Shown here in pieces: positions 29,217-37,943 of a DNA stretch of 64,000 nucleotides. The DNA lies in assembly GCF_021404405.1 (NCBI RefSeq), contig NZ_JABFTV010000008.1:124001-188000 (forward strand), in the 5' to 3' direction. Made by a program: the position numbers and the translations under genes. The DNA is from Billgrantia aerodenitrificans (GTDB taxonomy: Bacteria > Pseudomonadota > Gammaproteobacteria > Pseudomonadales > Halomonadaceae). The notes beneath the pieces are model-generated. The model had not been told where the DNA came from, ran no database searches, and saw nothing but the letters and a program-made list of their open reading frames with translations. Each line of letters opens with the position of its first letter. Position 1 is the stretch's first letter.

Positions 29217-30055
29217 TAGAGCGTCTCCTCCTCGACTTCGGCGCCGAGGTAGACTTCGATCACCCGTGGGTCACTGGAGACCTGATCCATGCTGCCCTCC
29301 GCCAGTACGCTGCCCTGATGCAGCACCGTCACCTTGCGCGCGATGGAGCGCACGAAACCCATATCGTGCTCGACCACGACAACAGATTGTTTTCCCGCCA
29401 ACCCGGTGAGCAGTTCGGCGGTGCGCTCCATCTCCTGCTCGGTCATTCCCGCTACCGGCTCGTCCACCAGCAGCAGACGCGGTCGTTGCATCAGCAGCAT
29501 GCCGATCTCCAGCCACTGCTTCTGGCCGTGGGAAAGAATGCCTGCCGGGCGGGCATGCAGCGCCTTCAGGCCGATGATCTCCAGCACCTCGTCGATGTGA
29601 TCACGTATCTCACCGTTCATGCGCGCAGTGAGCGTGGGCAGGATGCGCTTGTCGGCGGCCATCGCCAGCTCCAGGTTCTCGAACACCGTGAGCACCTCGA
29701 ACACAGTCGGTTTCTGGAACTTGCGGCCGATGCCGAGACTGGCGATATCCGGCTCGTTCATGCTCAGCAGGTCGTGACGGCTGCCGAACCACACCTGGCC
29801 GCTGTCGGGCCGGGTCTTGCCGGTGATGATGTCCATCATGGTGGTCTTGCCGGCGCCGTTGGGTCCGATGATGCAGCGTAGCTCGCCGTCGTCGATGGTC
29901 AGGTTGAGATCGTTGATCGCCTTGAAGCCATCGAAGCTGACCGTCACATCCTCCAGGTAGAGGATCGGCCCGTGCCGCACGTCGACCGGCGACTCCGCGG
30001 GCACCAGAAAATCGAATACCCGATCACGGCTGGCCAGGGAACGCAGAATGCTCAT
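29216..30055 (-). CDS. urtD: Urea ABC transporter ATP-binding protein UrtD
   Basis: This is the second ATPase of the urea importer, LivG type, 279 residues. After an N-terminal extension of about 35 residues come LYLEDVTVSFDGFKAINDLNL, Walker A GPNGAGKTTMMD, the signature LSHGQKQWLEIGM, Walker B LLLVDEPVAGM and VVVEHDMGFV. The signature LSHGQKQWLEI, with His in place of the second residue of LSGGQ, is characteristic of UrtD. The start overlaps the urtC stop (ATGA). Confidence 0.95.
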   Translation of the reverse strand: MSILRSLASRDRVFDFLVPAESPVDVRHGPILYLEDVTVSFDGFKAINDLNLTIDDGELRCIIGPNGAGKTTMMDIITGKTRPDSGQVWFGSRHDLLSMNEPDIASLGIGRKFQKPTVFEVLTVFENLELAMAADKRILPTLTARMNGEIRDHIDEVLEIIGLKALHARPAGILSHGQKQWLEIGMLLMQRPRLLLVDEPVAGMTEQEMERTAELLTGLAGKQSVVVVEHDMGFVRSIARKVTVLHQGSVLAEGSMDQVSSDPRVIEVYLGAEVEEETL

Positions 30056-31194
30056 GCCGATGCCTCCTTGCCGGAAAACGAACCGTCAGCGTCGCGACGG
30101 CGGCGTAGCCTGAGCGCCAGCAGCCCTGCCACGCCCTTGGGCAGGAACACCGTGACCAGCACGAAGAGTCCGCCCAGGGCGAACAACCAAGCGTCCGGCA
30201 TCGCCCCGGTGAATACCGTCTTGGCGTAGTTGACCAGTATCGCCCCGATCACTGCCCCGTAGAGCGTCGCCCGTCCGCCGAGAGCCACCCACAGCACGAT
30301 CTCGATGGAGAACAGCGGCGAGAACTCGCTGGGGTTGATGATGCCGACCTGAGGCACGTAGAGCGCCCCGGCAAGCCCCGCCAGCATGGCCGAAACCACG
30401 AACACGAACAGCTGGAAGCGCTCGACCCGATAGCCGAGGAAGCGCGTGCGCGCCTCGGCATCACGGGTCGCCACACACACCCGACCCAGCTTGCTGGTGA
30501 CGATGGCCCGACACAGCACGTAGCCCAGCGCCAGCGCCACGCCTGAGGCCAGAAACAGGCCCAGCCGGGTCTCGCTGCTGCGCAGGTTGAAGCCCAATAA
30601 CTCACGGAAGTCGGTCAAACCGTCGCTACCGCCGAAGCCCATCTCGTTGCGGAAGAAGGCCAGCATCAGGGCGAAGGTGAGCGCCTGGGTGATGATCGAC
30701 AGGTAGACGCCGGTGACCCGCGAACGGAATGCCAGGAAGCCGAACACCAGCGCCAACGCTCCCGGCACCAGCATCACCATCAAAAAGGCGAACCAGGCCA
30801 TGTCGAAGCCCAGCCAGTACCACGGCAGGCTGTCCCAGTTGAGGAACACCATGAAATCGGGCAGCACCGGGTGGCCATAGACGCCGCGGTCGCCGATCTG
30901 GCGCATCAGGTACATGCCCATGGCGTAGCCGCCCAGAGCGAAGAAGGCGCCGTGCCCGAGGCTCAAGATACCGAGATAGCCCCATACCAGATCCACCGCC
31001 ACCGCCAACAGCGCATAGCTCAGATACTTGCCGAACAAGTTAACGGTATAAGCATTGACATAGAGGGGATGCCCCGGTGGCAGCGCCACATGCAGCAACG
31101 TCACCAGCGTCACGGCGGCCAGCAGCACGCCGAGAAAAATCAGCGTCGAGCGCTCACCGAACGGCCGTAGCAACCAGAGTCGAGAAGAATCCAT
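30052..31194 (-). CDS. urtC: Urea ABC transporter permease UrtC
   Basis: This is a LivM-type inner-membrane permease of 380 residues with about ten hydrophobic segments. The long loop GDRGVYGHPVLPDFMVFLNWDSLPWYW and the segment GHGAFFALGGYAMGMYLMRQIG are typical of UrtC. It pairs with UrtB to form the urea channel. It starts three bases after the urtB stop and overlaps urtD by ATGA, so it is translationally coupled on both sides. Confidence 0.94.
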   Translation of the reverse strand: MDSSRLWLLRPFGERSTLIFLGVLLAAVTLVTLLHVALPPGHPLYVNAYTVNLFGKYLSYALLAVAVDLVWGYLGILSLGHGAFFALGGYAMGMYLMRQIGDRGVYGHPVLPDFMVFLNWDSLPWYWLGFDMAWFAFLMVMLVPGALALVFGFLAFRSRVTGVYLSIITQALTFALMLAFFRNEMGFGGSDGLTDFRELLGFNLRSSETRLGLFLASGVALALGYVLCRAIVTSKLGRVCVATRDAEARTRFLGYRVERFQLFVFVVSAMLAGLAGALYVPQVGIINPSEFSPLFSIEIVLWVALGGRATLYGAVIGAILVNYAKTVFTGAMPDAWLFALGGLFVLVTVFLPKGVAGLLALRLRRRRDADGSFSGKEASA

Positions 31195-31197
31195 GGA

Positions 31198-32901
31198 TCA
31201 GCCCTCCGCCGCCCGGCCCTTCTGCGGGAAGAGTCCGCGGGGGCGCTTTTGAATGAACAGGATGATGAACACCAGCACGATGATCTTGGCCATCACGGCC
31301 CCGGCCCAGGGTTCGAGAACCTGATTGATCACGCCCAGCGAGAGGCCCGCCACCAGGGTGCCCCACAGATTGCCGACTCCGCCGAACACCACCACCATGA
31401 AGGAGTCGATGATGTAGTTCTGGCCCAGGTTGGGTCCCACGTTGGTGAGCTGGCTGAGCGCAACGCCGGCCAGCCCCGCCACTCCGGAACCCAGGGCAAA
31501 GGTGAGAATGTCGACCCGGGTGGCGCGGATGCCCATGGAGCGCGCCATGGCGCGGTTCTGGGTCACCGCCCGCACCTCGAGCCCCAGGCGGGTACGGCGC
31601 ATGATCAGCATCAGTGCAGCGAACACCACCAGGGCGAAGCCGAGCACATACATACGGTTGAGCGTCAGAGAGAGCGCATCGTTGACGGCGATGGAGCCGC
31701 TCATCCACTCCGGTGTGATCACGGTACGGTTGAGCGGTGAAATACCGGTGCGCACCAGTTGCTGCAGGATCAGACTGATGCCGAAGGTGGCCAGGAGCGT
31801 TTCCAGCGGCCGCCCTTTCAAGAACTGAATGACGCCGCGCTCGATGGCGATACCCGCCAGCGCCGCGACCATGAACCCGGCGGGAATCGCCAGTATCAGG
31901 GCCAGCCCCGGCTGACCGGGTAGCAGTTGCTGCATGGCCCAGGTGGTATAGGCGCCCAGCATGATCAGCTCGCCGTGGGCCATGTTGATCACCCCCATCA
32001 CCCCGAAGGTGATGGCCAGGCCGATGGCGGCGAGCACCAGCACCGAGCCGAGCGAAAGGCCGAAGTAGAGCGTCTCGGCGGCGCGGTTGACCTTGAGCAT
32101 CTGTTCGATGCCGTTCAATGCCTCTCGGGCGGCGTCGGCCACGATCGGATCGTCGCCGTTGGTGGCACGGTTGAGGGCCACACGTACCCGGGAGTGCAGG
32201 CTGCCTTGCAGATCGTCTATGGCCTCGAGCTCACCCTGTTCGAGACGGTAAATTGCCAGTGCCTGAACCAGGCGTCCGCGCACCCGCGCATCAGGCTCCT
32301 CTTCAATTACCTCGGCCAGCGGACCGGCCAGATCGCCATCGACTTCACCCAGCAGACGCTCGGCGGAAGCGCGGCGCAGCCCGACGTCGGCGGCGTAGAG
32401 ATCGACCACGGCAATGGCACTGCGCAGCTGGTTACGCAGCGCGTTGTTGATGCCGATGCGGTCCAGCTCGCGGCGAGACATCTGGCCCAGCGGCTCACCG
32501 CTCAGCGCATCCTGTACCGGCCAGTCACGTCCGGTATTGTCCAGCACCACCACGAAGCGGCCGTCACCGGCGCGCTGCAGGCGGCCGTCGAGCAGCGCCT
32601 GCAGCCAGTCGCGGGCGCGGGGATCGTCGCTGTGCACGATGGCATCGATGGCATCGCCCTTGGCGGGAAACGAATCGACATCCAGCGCCTCGAGCAGCGT
32701 CATGGCGGCGACATCGTCGTTCGGCGCGGCTTCCTGGGCCGCAGCGGGGGTCGTGATGGAGAGGCCGAGCACCAGCACGAGGCTCAGAGCGAGAGCCAGC
32801 AGCCATGAGCCCCGGCTCTGGGAGGTACGTTCATCCTCGGCGGCATCGGTGCCGGCCCTCGCCCCGGCCGTCGCTGGCCCAAGCATGGGGGGGTATCTCA
32901 T
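31198..32901 (-). CDS. urtB: Urea ABC transporter permease UrtB
   Basis: This is a LivH-type permease with an N-terminal periplasmic extension characteristic of UrtB: a signal-like helix near residues 30-55, then about 220 residues of HEAT-like helices (such as ARVRGRLVQALAIYRLEQG). The membrane domain begins with ETLYFGLSLGSVLVLAAIGLAITFGVMGVINMAHGE-type sequence and contains the ILQQLVRTGISPLNR loop. The total is 567 residues. The ATG at 32901 is preceded by GAGG; the longer frame upstream reads antisense-like sequence across the end of urtA and is rejected. A GC-rich hairpin separates it from urtA. Confidence 0.92.
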   Translation of the reverse strand: MRYPPMLGPATAGARAGTDAAEDERTSQSRGSWLLALALSLVLVLGLSITTPAAAQEAAPNDDVAAMTLLEALDVDSFPAKGDAIDAIVHSDDPRARDWLQALLDGRLQRAGDGRFVVVLDNTGRDWPVQDALSGEPLGQMSRRELDRIGINNALRNQLRSAIAVVDLYAADVGLRRASAERLLGEVDGDLAGPLAEVIEEEPDARVRGRLVQALAIYRLEQGELEAIDDLQGSLHSRVRVALNRATNGDDPIVADAAREALNGIEQMLKVNRAAETLYFGLSLGSVLVLAAIGLAITFGVMGVINMAHGELIMLGAYTTWAMQQLLPGQPGLALILAIPAGFMVAALAGIAIERGVIQFLKGRPLETLLATFGISLILQQLVRTGISPLNRTVITPEWMSGSIAVNDALSLTLNRMYVLGFALVVFAALMLIMRRTRLGLEVRAVTQNRAMARSMGIRATRVDILTFALGSGVAGLAGVALSQLTNVGPNLGQNYIIDSFMVVVFGGVGNLWGTLVAGLSLGVINQVLEPWAGAVMAKIIVLVFIILFIQKRPRGLFPQKGRAAEG

Positions 32902-32937
32902 CGGAGCGTTCCTCGGAAACGATGGAGAAGGCGTGCT

Positions 32938-32963
32938 CCCCCGCTGCACTTGGGCAGCGGGGG
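32938..32963 (-). other. Strong intercistronic hairpin urtA-urtB
   Basis: CCCCCGCTGC and GCAGCGGGGG form a perfect 10-bp stem with a 6-base loop and no following T-run. Such hairpins often protect the upstream mRNA end and give excess binding protein over permease; that role is inferred. Confidence 0.6.
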
Positions 32964-32975
32964 GCGGGGTACTGC

Positions 32976-34322
32976 TTACTCGGCGAGCGCCGCTTCGGCC
33001 TCTTCGGCCGCCGTGCTGCCACCACAGCGACCGGTAGCGACATTGAAGTTGCCGCAGCGCATCGGCGCCTGCCAATCGGCCATCAGATCGCGGGAGCCCG
33101 GCAGGTAATCGGACCAGGCATCGCCGGCAACCGTGGAGGGCGTCTGCCATACGATGTCGAACTGGCCGTTGTCCTGGATCTCACCGATCAGCACCGGTTT
33201 GGTGATGTGGTGGTTGGGCATCATCGCCGCATAGCTGCCGGAGAGATTGGGTACCACCACGCCAATGATGGCGTCCTTGATGGCATCGGGATCGGTGGTG
33301 CCTGCCTTGCGTACCGCCTCGGCCCACATGTTGAAGCCGATGTAATGGGCCTCCATCGGATCGTTGGTCACCGCCTCTTCGTCGCCGGTCCACTCGATCC
33401 AGGCGTCGATGAAGTCGTAGTTGGCATCGGTGTCCACGCTCATGAAGTAGTTCCAGGCGGCCAGATGGCCGACCAGCGGTGCAGTGTCGACACCGGTCAG
33501 TTCCTGCTCACCCACCGAGAAGGCGATGACGGGGATGTCGCCGGCGTCCACGCCCTGGTTGCCCAGCTCACGGTAAAACGGCACGTTGGCGTCGCCGTTG
33601 ATGGTGGAGACCACCGCGGTGGGCTTGCCCTCGCTGCCGAAGCGACGCACCTCGGCGACGATGTTCTGCCAGTCGCTGTGCCCGAAGGGGGTGTAGTTGA
33701 TCATGATGTCGTCATCCGCCACGCCGTGCTCTTCCTTGAGGTAGGCCTCGAGGATGCGGTTGGTGGTACGCGGATAAACGTAGTCGGTGCCGAGCAGCGC
33801 GAAGCGCTCGATTCCCATCTCGTTGATCAGGTAGTCCACGGCCGGAATGGCCTGCTGGTTGGGGGCCGCCCCGGTGTAGAAGACGTTCTCGGAAGACTCC
33901 TCACCCTCGTACTGCACGGGGTAGAACAGCAGACCGTTGAGCTCCTCGAACACCGGCAGCACCGCCTTGCGCGATACCGAGGTCCAGTTGCCGAAGACCA
34001 CATCCACTTGGTGCTGTTCGAGCAACTCACGAGCCCGCTCGGCGAACAGTGGCCAGTTCGAGGCCGGATCCACCACCACAGCTTCGAGCTGACGTCCCAG
34101 CAGACCGCCCTGCTCGTTCTGCTGCGCGATCAGCATCTCCACGGTATCTTTAAGGGTCGATTCGCTGATGGCCATGGTGCCGGATAGCGAGTGCAGGATG
34201 CCCACCTTGATGGGGCCTTCCTCGGCCAGGGCCTGACTGGCGGACGCGAGGGAAACCGCTGCCATCAGAGCCAGGGTGGTGGAACGAAACGGGAAAGGCA
34301 TGATGCGTCGGGAAGCGTTCAA
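32976..34322 (-). CDS. urtA: Urea ABC transporter substrate-binding protein UrtA
   Basis: This is a periplasmic type 1 binding protein of 448 residues for urea. A Sec signal peptide (ending near ASASQALA) precedes IKVGILHSLSGTMAISESTLKDT, the hallmark start of UrtA/AmiC-like proteins; YVYPRTTNRILEAYLK and NYFMSVDT further support UrtA. The probable start is TTG at 34322, because AAGGAGG lies 5 bases upstream; the first ATG (34301) is 26 bases from that site. It is the first gene of urtABCDE, behind a sigma54 promoter candidate and an NtrC box. Confidence 0.95.
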   Translation of the reverse strand: MNASRRIMPFPFRSTTLALMAAVSLASASQALAEEGPIKVGILHSLSGTMAISESTLKDTVEMLIAQQNEQGGLLGRQLEAVVVDPASNWPLFAERARELLEQHQVDVVFGNWTSVSRKAVLPVFEELNGLLFYPVQYEGEESSENVFYTGAAPNQQAIPAVDYLINEMGIERFALLGTDYVYPRTTNRILEAYLKEEHGVADDDIMINYTPFGHSDWQNIVAEVRRFGSEGKPTAVVSTINGDANVPFYRELGNQGVDAGDIPVIAFSVGEQELTGVDTAPLVGHLAAWNYFMSVDTDANYDFIDAWIEWTGDEEAVTNDPMEAHYIGFNMWAEAVRKAGTTDPDAIKDAIIGVVVPNLSGSYAAMMPNHHITKPVLIGEIQDNGQFDIVWQTPSTVAGDAWSDYLPGSRDLMADWQAPMRCGNFNVATGRCGGSTAAEEAEAALAE

Positions 34323-34413
34323 GCGAACCTCCTTGCGCCCTCTGAGGGAGGGACTTGTTGTGAGGGATCATGTGCAGCCGGCATTGGCTACACAGCGCTA
34401 GGCATCCTGTCGT

Positions 34414-34429
34414 TGCAAAGCGTGCGCCA
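34414..34429 (-). promoter_or_regulatory. Sigma54 -24/-12 promoter for urtABCDE
   Basis: On the minus strand the site is TGGCGC-ACGCT-TTGCA, one mismatch from the consensus, with exact GG-N10-GC spacing. Transcription would begin near 34403, about 80 bases before urtA. Confidence 0.78.
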
Positions 34430-34570
34430 TGATGCGGCAAGCTCTAAAAATTCTTTGCGTGACATTTAGTTGCACAAAGCTGCCAAGTAAAAATGCGTCA
34501 CCTACGCACCTCAGACGTGCAGCTTTGGGCGCCATGAACGCGCCGCGACGGAGCGGCTGCACCACCACGA

Positions 34571-34587
34571 AGCACCATGGCGGTGCA
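34571..34587. promoter_or_regulatory. NtrC enhancer site upstream of urtA
   Basis: AGCACC-ATGGC-GGTGCA matches 11 of 12 arm bases of TGCACC-N5-GGTGCA. It centres about 176 bp upstream of the predicted urtA transcription start. A weaker second match (TGCACC-ACCAC-GAAGCA, 34558-34574) overlaps it. The 341-bp gap between urtA and tctA (34323-34663) holds these sites and no gene. Confidence 0.75.
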
Positions 34588-34663
34588 GTGGGAAGAAGCG
34601 GAAACGAAAGCGGGGGCGCCGATCGCTCGGCACCCCCGTTTCAAGGCAGGAAGGTTCGGGTTG

Positions 34664-36154
34664 TCAGACGCTGCGGCGTGCCATCATGCGCTTGATCAGC
34701 GGCAGAGTCAGCGACAGCGCGGCAATGATCAGCAGCCACATGGAAATCGGCTTGTCGATGAAGATCGACCAGTCACCGCCTGAAATCTGCAGCGCCCGGC
34801 GCATGGACTCCTCCATGATGTCGCCGAGAATCAGCGCCAAGATCAGCGGAGCGGCCGGGAAGCCGAACAGGCGCATGCCCAGCCCCAACAGGCCGAAGCC
34901 GAGCAGGAGCAGCAGATCGAAGACGCTGAAGCTCATGCCGTAGACACCAAGCATGCAGAAGATAAGGATCAGCGACAGCAGCAACGGTCGAGGCATGTCG
35001 AGGATCTTGGCGATAAGCGGTATCAGCGGCAGGTTGAGCACCAGCAGGAAGATGTTACCCAGGTACATGCTCGCCACCACGCCCCAGAAGACGTCAGGAC
35101 GGTCCACCAGCATGGCCGGACCGGGCGATACACCCATCACCAGCAGCGCACCCAGCAGCACCGCGGTAGAGCCGGAGCCGGGCACGCCCAGGGTCAGCAG
35201 TGGCACGAAGGAGCCGGTACAAGCCGCGTTGTTGGCCGACTCCGGCGCCGCTACGCCCTTGATGTTGCCCTTGCCGAAGGTGTCTCCATCCTTGGCCAGA
35301 CGCTTCTCCATGCTATAGCCCAGGAAGGAGCCGATGGTGGCGCCAGCCCCCGGCAGCACACCGGTGAAGAAACCCAGGATCGAGCTACGGCCGATCGGTG
35401 CCGCGATCTCCTTCACTTCCGACTTCGACAGCTTGAGCGAGCCGATGGCATTGCGCGGCTGCTCCTTGCCACCACCGCCTCTGAGCAGCATGAAGAACAC
35501 CTCGGTCAGGGCGAATATACCCAGCGCCACGACCAGGAAGTCGATGCCATCCAGCAAATGCACGGTGCCGAAGGTGAAACGCTCGGTACCGGTCTGCAGG
35601 TCGATACCCATGATCGAGATCATCACCCCGACCACGGCAGCGATCAGTCCCTTGATCAGCGACTTGTCGGACAGCGACACCACTGCGGTAAGGCCCAGCA
35701 CCATCAACGAGAAGTATTCGGCGGGGCCGAAGCTTACCGCTACCCGACCCAGCAACGGCGCCACCAGCATCAGGAAGATGATGGAAACGGTGCCGCCAAT
35801 GAACGACGCGTAGGCGGCAATGGCCAGCGCCTTGCCCGCCATGCCCTGCTTGGCCATGGGATAGCCGTCGAAGGAGGTCGCCACCGTACCTGCCACGCCA
35901 GGGGCATTGAGCAGGATCGACGAGGTCGAGCCGCCGAAGATCGCACCGTAGTAAACCCCCGCCATCAGGATCAGGCCCGAGGACGGCTCCATGCCAAAGG
36001 TCAGCGGAATCATCAGCGCCAGGGCGCTGATCGGCCCCAGACCCGGCAGCATGCCGATGATGGTACCGGCAAAGACGCCGGCAAAGACGTAGAGGATATT
36101 GATCGGCTCCAGCGCGATGCTGAAGCCGTACATCAGATTATTGAAAGCTTCCAT
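34664..36154 (-). CDS. tctA: Tripartite tricarboxylate transporter large membrane subunit TctA
   Basis: This is the large inner-membrane permease of a secondary, binding-protein-dependent carboxylate importer. The 496-residue protein has about eleven hydrophobic segments and the conserved family motifs: early GTIIGMLPGLGPISALALMIP, YYGAIFGGSTSSILLNAPG, and later GVLPGAGATIGSFLGYSMEKR. Substrates of the family include citrate, tartrate and aromatic acids, and cannot be told here. GGAGAG precedes the ATG. It is the last gene of tctCBA, downstream of a dedicated two-component system. Confidence 0.95.
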   Translation of the reverse strand: MEAFNNLMYGFSIALEPINILYVFAGVFAGTIIGMLPGLGPISALALMIPLTFGMEPSSGLILMAGVYYGAIFGGSTSSILLNAPGVAGTVATSFDGYPMAKQGMAGKALAIAAYASFIGGTVSIIFLMLVAPLLGRVAVSFGPAEYFSLMVLGLTAVVSLSDKSLIKGLIAAVVGVMISIMGIDLQTGTERFTFGTVHLLDGIDFLVVALGIFALTEVFFMLLRGGGGKEQPRNAIGSLKLSKSEVKEIAAPIGRSSILGFFTGVLPGAGATIGSFLGYSMEKRLAKDGDTFGKGNIKGVAAPESANNAACTGSFVPLLTLGVPGSGSTAVLLGALLVMGVSPGPAMLVDRPDVFWGVVASMYLGNIFLLVLNLPLIPLIAKILDMPRPLLLSLILIFCMLGVYGMSFSVFDLLLLLGFGLLGLGMRLFGFPAAPLILALILGDIMEESMRRALQISGGDWSIFIDKPISMWLLIIAALSLTLPLIKRMMARRSV

Positions 36155-36173
36155 GGGCTCACTCTCCGGCCAG

Positions 36174-36656
36174 TCAGATCGGCAGCACGCCGGTGGGTAG
36201 ATAAACGCCCATGATGCGCGTCATGGTCAGATAGAGCCCCAGCACCACGCCCAGCGCCGTGGCCAGATTGACCCAGTGGCGACGGTAGCCGTAGTAAGCC
36301 GCCAGCCCGAAGACCAGGGCGACGGAAGTTAACACGAAGCCCACCGGCACCAGCAGCAATGCGTAGAGCGCCAGAGCGATGGCCGTGACCACCACACGCG
36401 CCCAGGGCCGCAGCAGCAATGGCTGCTGAAGTTCATTGGGATCCAGCGCTTCCGGCACGTCCTTGGCCTTGGGTTTCTCGAGAAACAGCAGCACCGAAAG
36501 CCCCAGCAACGTGAAGCCAAGCACCTTGGGGAAGAGGTCGGAATCGATCGGGCGCGGCAGCGGAAAGGAGGGAATCTGCCAGGCCATGGCCAGATAACCT
36601 ACCGACAGCAGCGCCAGCAAGAGAGCAATGACCTGGTTGGAGTTGAGTCGTGTCAT
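36174..36656 (-). CDS. tctB: Tripartite tricarboxylate transporter small membrane subunit TctB
   Basis: This 160-residue inner-membrane protein has four hydrophobic helices and a polar central loop, the layout of TctB (DUF1468). The first helix contains LLALLSVGYLAMAWQIPSFPLPRPIDSDLFPK, with the family's P-x-D-x-x-x-P-pattern. It is the small partner of TctA and sits between tctC and tctA, 17 bases before tctA. The ribosome site is weak, which fits low expression relative to tctC. Confidence 0.9.
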   Translation of the reverse strand: MTRLNSNQVIALLLALLSVGYLAMAWQIPSFPLPRPIDSDLFPKVLGFTLLGLSVLLFLEKPKAKDVPEALDPNELQQPLLLRPWARVVVTAIALALYALLLVPVGFVLTSVALVFGLAAYYGYRRHWVNLATALGVVLGLYLTMTRIMGVYLPTGVLPI

Positions 36657-36723
36657 GGGAGTCGGTCCCGGGCTACCACCGCGTGAGCAGCGCCCAAGTT
36701 CTTGGCGTTCGAGAATGCCCGGA

Positions 36724-36738
36724 CCTCGCTAGGCGAGG
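36724..36738. other. Intercistronic hairpin tctC-tctB
   Basis: CCTCGC-TAG-GCGAGG is a short perfect stem in the 121-bp gap after tctC. It may protect the tctC message from decay and explain differential expression; there is no T-run. Confidence 0.4.
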
Positions 36739-36777
36739 CCCGGACCCGGGAAGCGAAAATCGCGAAGCGTTGGTGGG

Positions 36778-37779
36778 TTATTCGCCCAGCAGGCCGAGGT
36801 CGCCCAGAATGGTGCTGAACTGCTCTTTCTGCTCATCGAGGAAAGCGCCGAACTCTTCGCTGTCCTGATAGGCATCGATCCAGCCCAACTGGTCGCGAGC
36901 CTGCTGCCAGCCGTCAGTCTCGAGCATCTGAGCGAACAGATCTTCGTAGTAGGCGACCGCCTCGGCCGGCATGTCCGGGGTGCCCATCACGCCGCGCCAG
37001 ATATCGAAGGTGTAATCGATATCCTGCTCCTGGTAGGTCGGCACCTCCGCCAGAGCACCACTCAGACGCTCGGGGGCGGATACGCCCAGCGCGCGGATCT
37101 GGCTGTTCTCGCCGAGCTGACCGGAGGCTTCGCCGGCACCGGTGATCACCGCTTGCACGTGGCCGCCCATCAGGCTGGTCATGGCTTCGCCACCGCCGGA
37201 GAACGGGATGTAGTTGACGTCGGAAGCGTTCAGACCCGCCGCCGCCGCCAGACCGGCCATGGAGATGTGGTCCATGGAGCCCGGGGCGCTGCCGCCACCG
37301 ACGCTGAGCTGGGGATTCTGTTCCATGGCTTCAATCAGCGACGGCAGATCCTCGTAGGGAGAGTCGTTGCGCACCAGCACGATGGAGTAATCGGTGATCA
37401 ACCTGGCAATAGGCGTGAAGTTGGTGTGGTCGTAGCGGGACGCACCGGCCAGCGGCACCAGAATCATCGGCGGACTAGTGGCGAACAGCTTGTGCGGGTT
37501 GCCGCTGTCACGGGCGATCTGGGCCCAGGCCACCGCACCGCCGCCGCCCGGTACGTTGATGGCACCGAAGCTGCGCTCGGCCAGCCCCTCTTCCTGGATG
37601 ACGCGGGTGGTGGTGCGCACCAGGGTGTCCCAGCCGCCGCCGGGGTTGGCCGGGGCGATGAACTCGATATTGCGGGTCGGGGTCCACTCGTCGGCCTGAG
37701 CCGCACTGCTCATGCCCACCACCGCAGCGAGCGGCAGCACGATGGCACTGAAACGGGTGAGGTGTTGCTTGGCAGTCAT
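36778..37779 (-). CDS. tctC: Tripartite tricarboxylate transporter binding protein TctC
   Basis: This periplasmic Bug-family binding protein of 333 residues has a signal peptide ending near SSAAQA. The mature part begins with the family-typical RNIEFIAPANPGGGWDTLVRT, which binds carboxylates, and contains NVPGGGGAVAW and GGGSAPGSMDH. AGGAG lies 6 bases before the ATG at 37779. It is the first gene of the transporter operon. An inverted repeat about 120 bp upstream is a candidate operator for the adjacent response regulator. Confidence 0.95.
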   Translation of the reverse strand: MTAKQHLTRFSAIVLPLAAVVGMSSAAQADEWTPTRNIEFIAPANPGGGWDTLVRTTTRVIQEEGLAERSFGAINVPGGGGAVAWAQIARDSGNPHKLFATSPPMILVPLAGASRYDHTNFTPIARLITDYSIVLVRNDSPYEDLPSLIEAMEQNPQLSVGGGSAPGSMDHISMAGLAAAAGLNASDVNYIPFSGGGEAMTSLMGGHVQAVITGAGEASGQLGENSQIRALGVSAPERLSGALAEVPTYQEQDIDYTFDIWRGVMGTPDMPAEAVAYYEDLFAQMLETDGWQQARDQLGWIDAYQDSEEFGAFLDEQKEQFSTILGDLGLLGE

Positions 37780-37900
37780 GGCGTTCTCCTGGATAGGATC
37801 TTGTTGTGACAGCGGGTCTGATGCCCACGTACAGGTTGAACGTTAGAAGAACCAGATACGAAGCGGCAAGTTTATGGGCATAAACGATAAATTGTTCGTT

Positions 37901-37926
37901 GTGAGCATTTTGTTCATTTTGCTCAC
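37901..37926. promoter_or_regulatory. Inverted repeat upstream of tctC
   Basis: GTGAGCA (37901-37907) and TGCTCAC (37920-37926) flank a 12-base AT-rich spacer, in the gap between the response regulator gene and tctC. TTGTTC is also repeated directly across it. The position fits a binding site for the cognate CitB/DctR-type regulator or CRP-like protein. Confidence 0.5.
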
Positions 37927-37943
37927 GGGGCGCCTTACCACCC

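Noticed and set aside
34471..34485. Second sigma54-like element upstream of urtA
   Set aside because: It reads TGGCAG-CTTTG-TGCA on the minus strand, but the GG and GC pairs are 9 bases apart instead of the strictly required 10.
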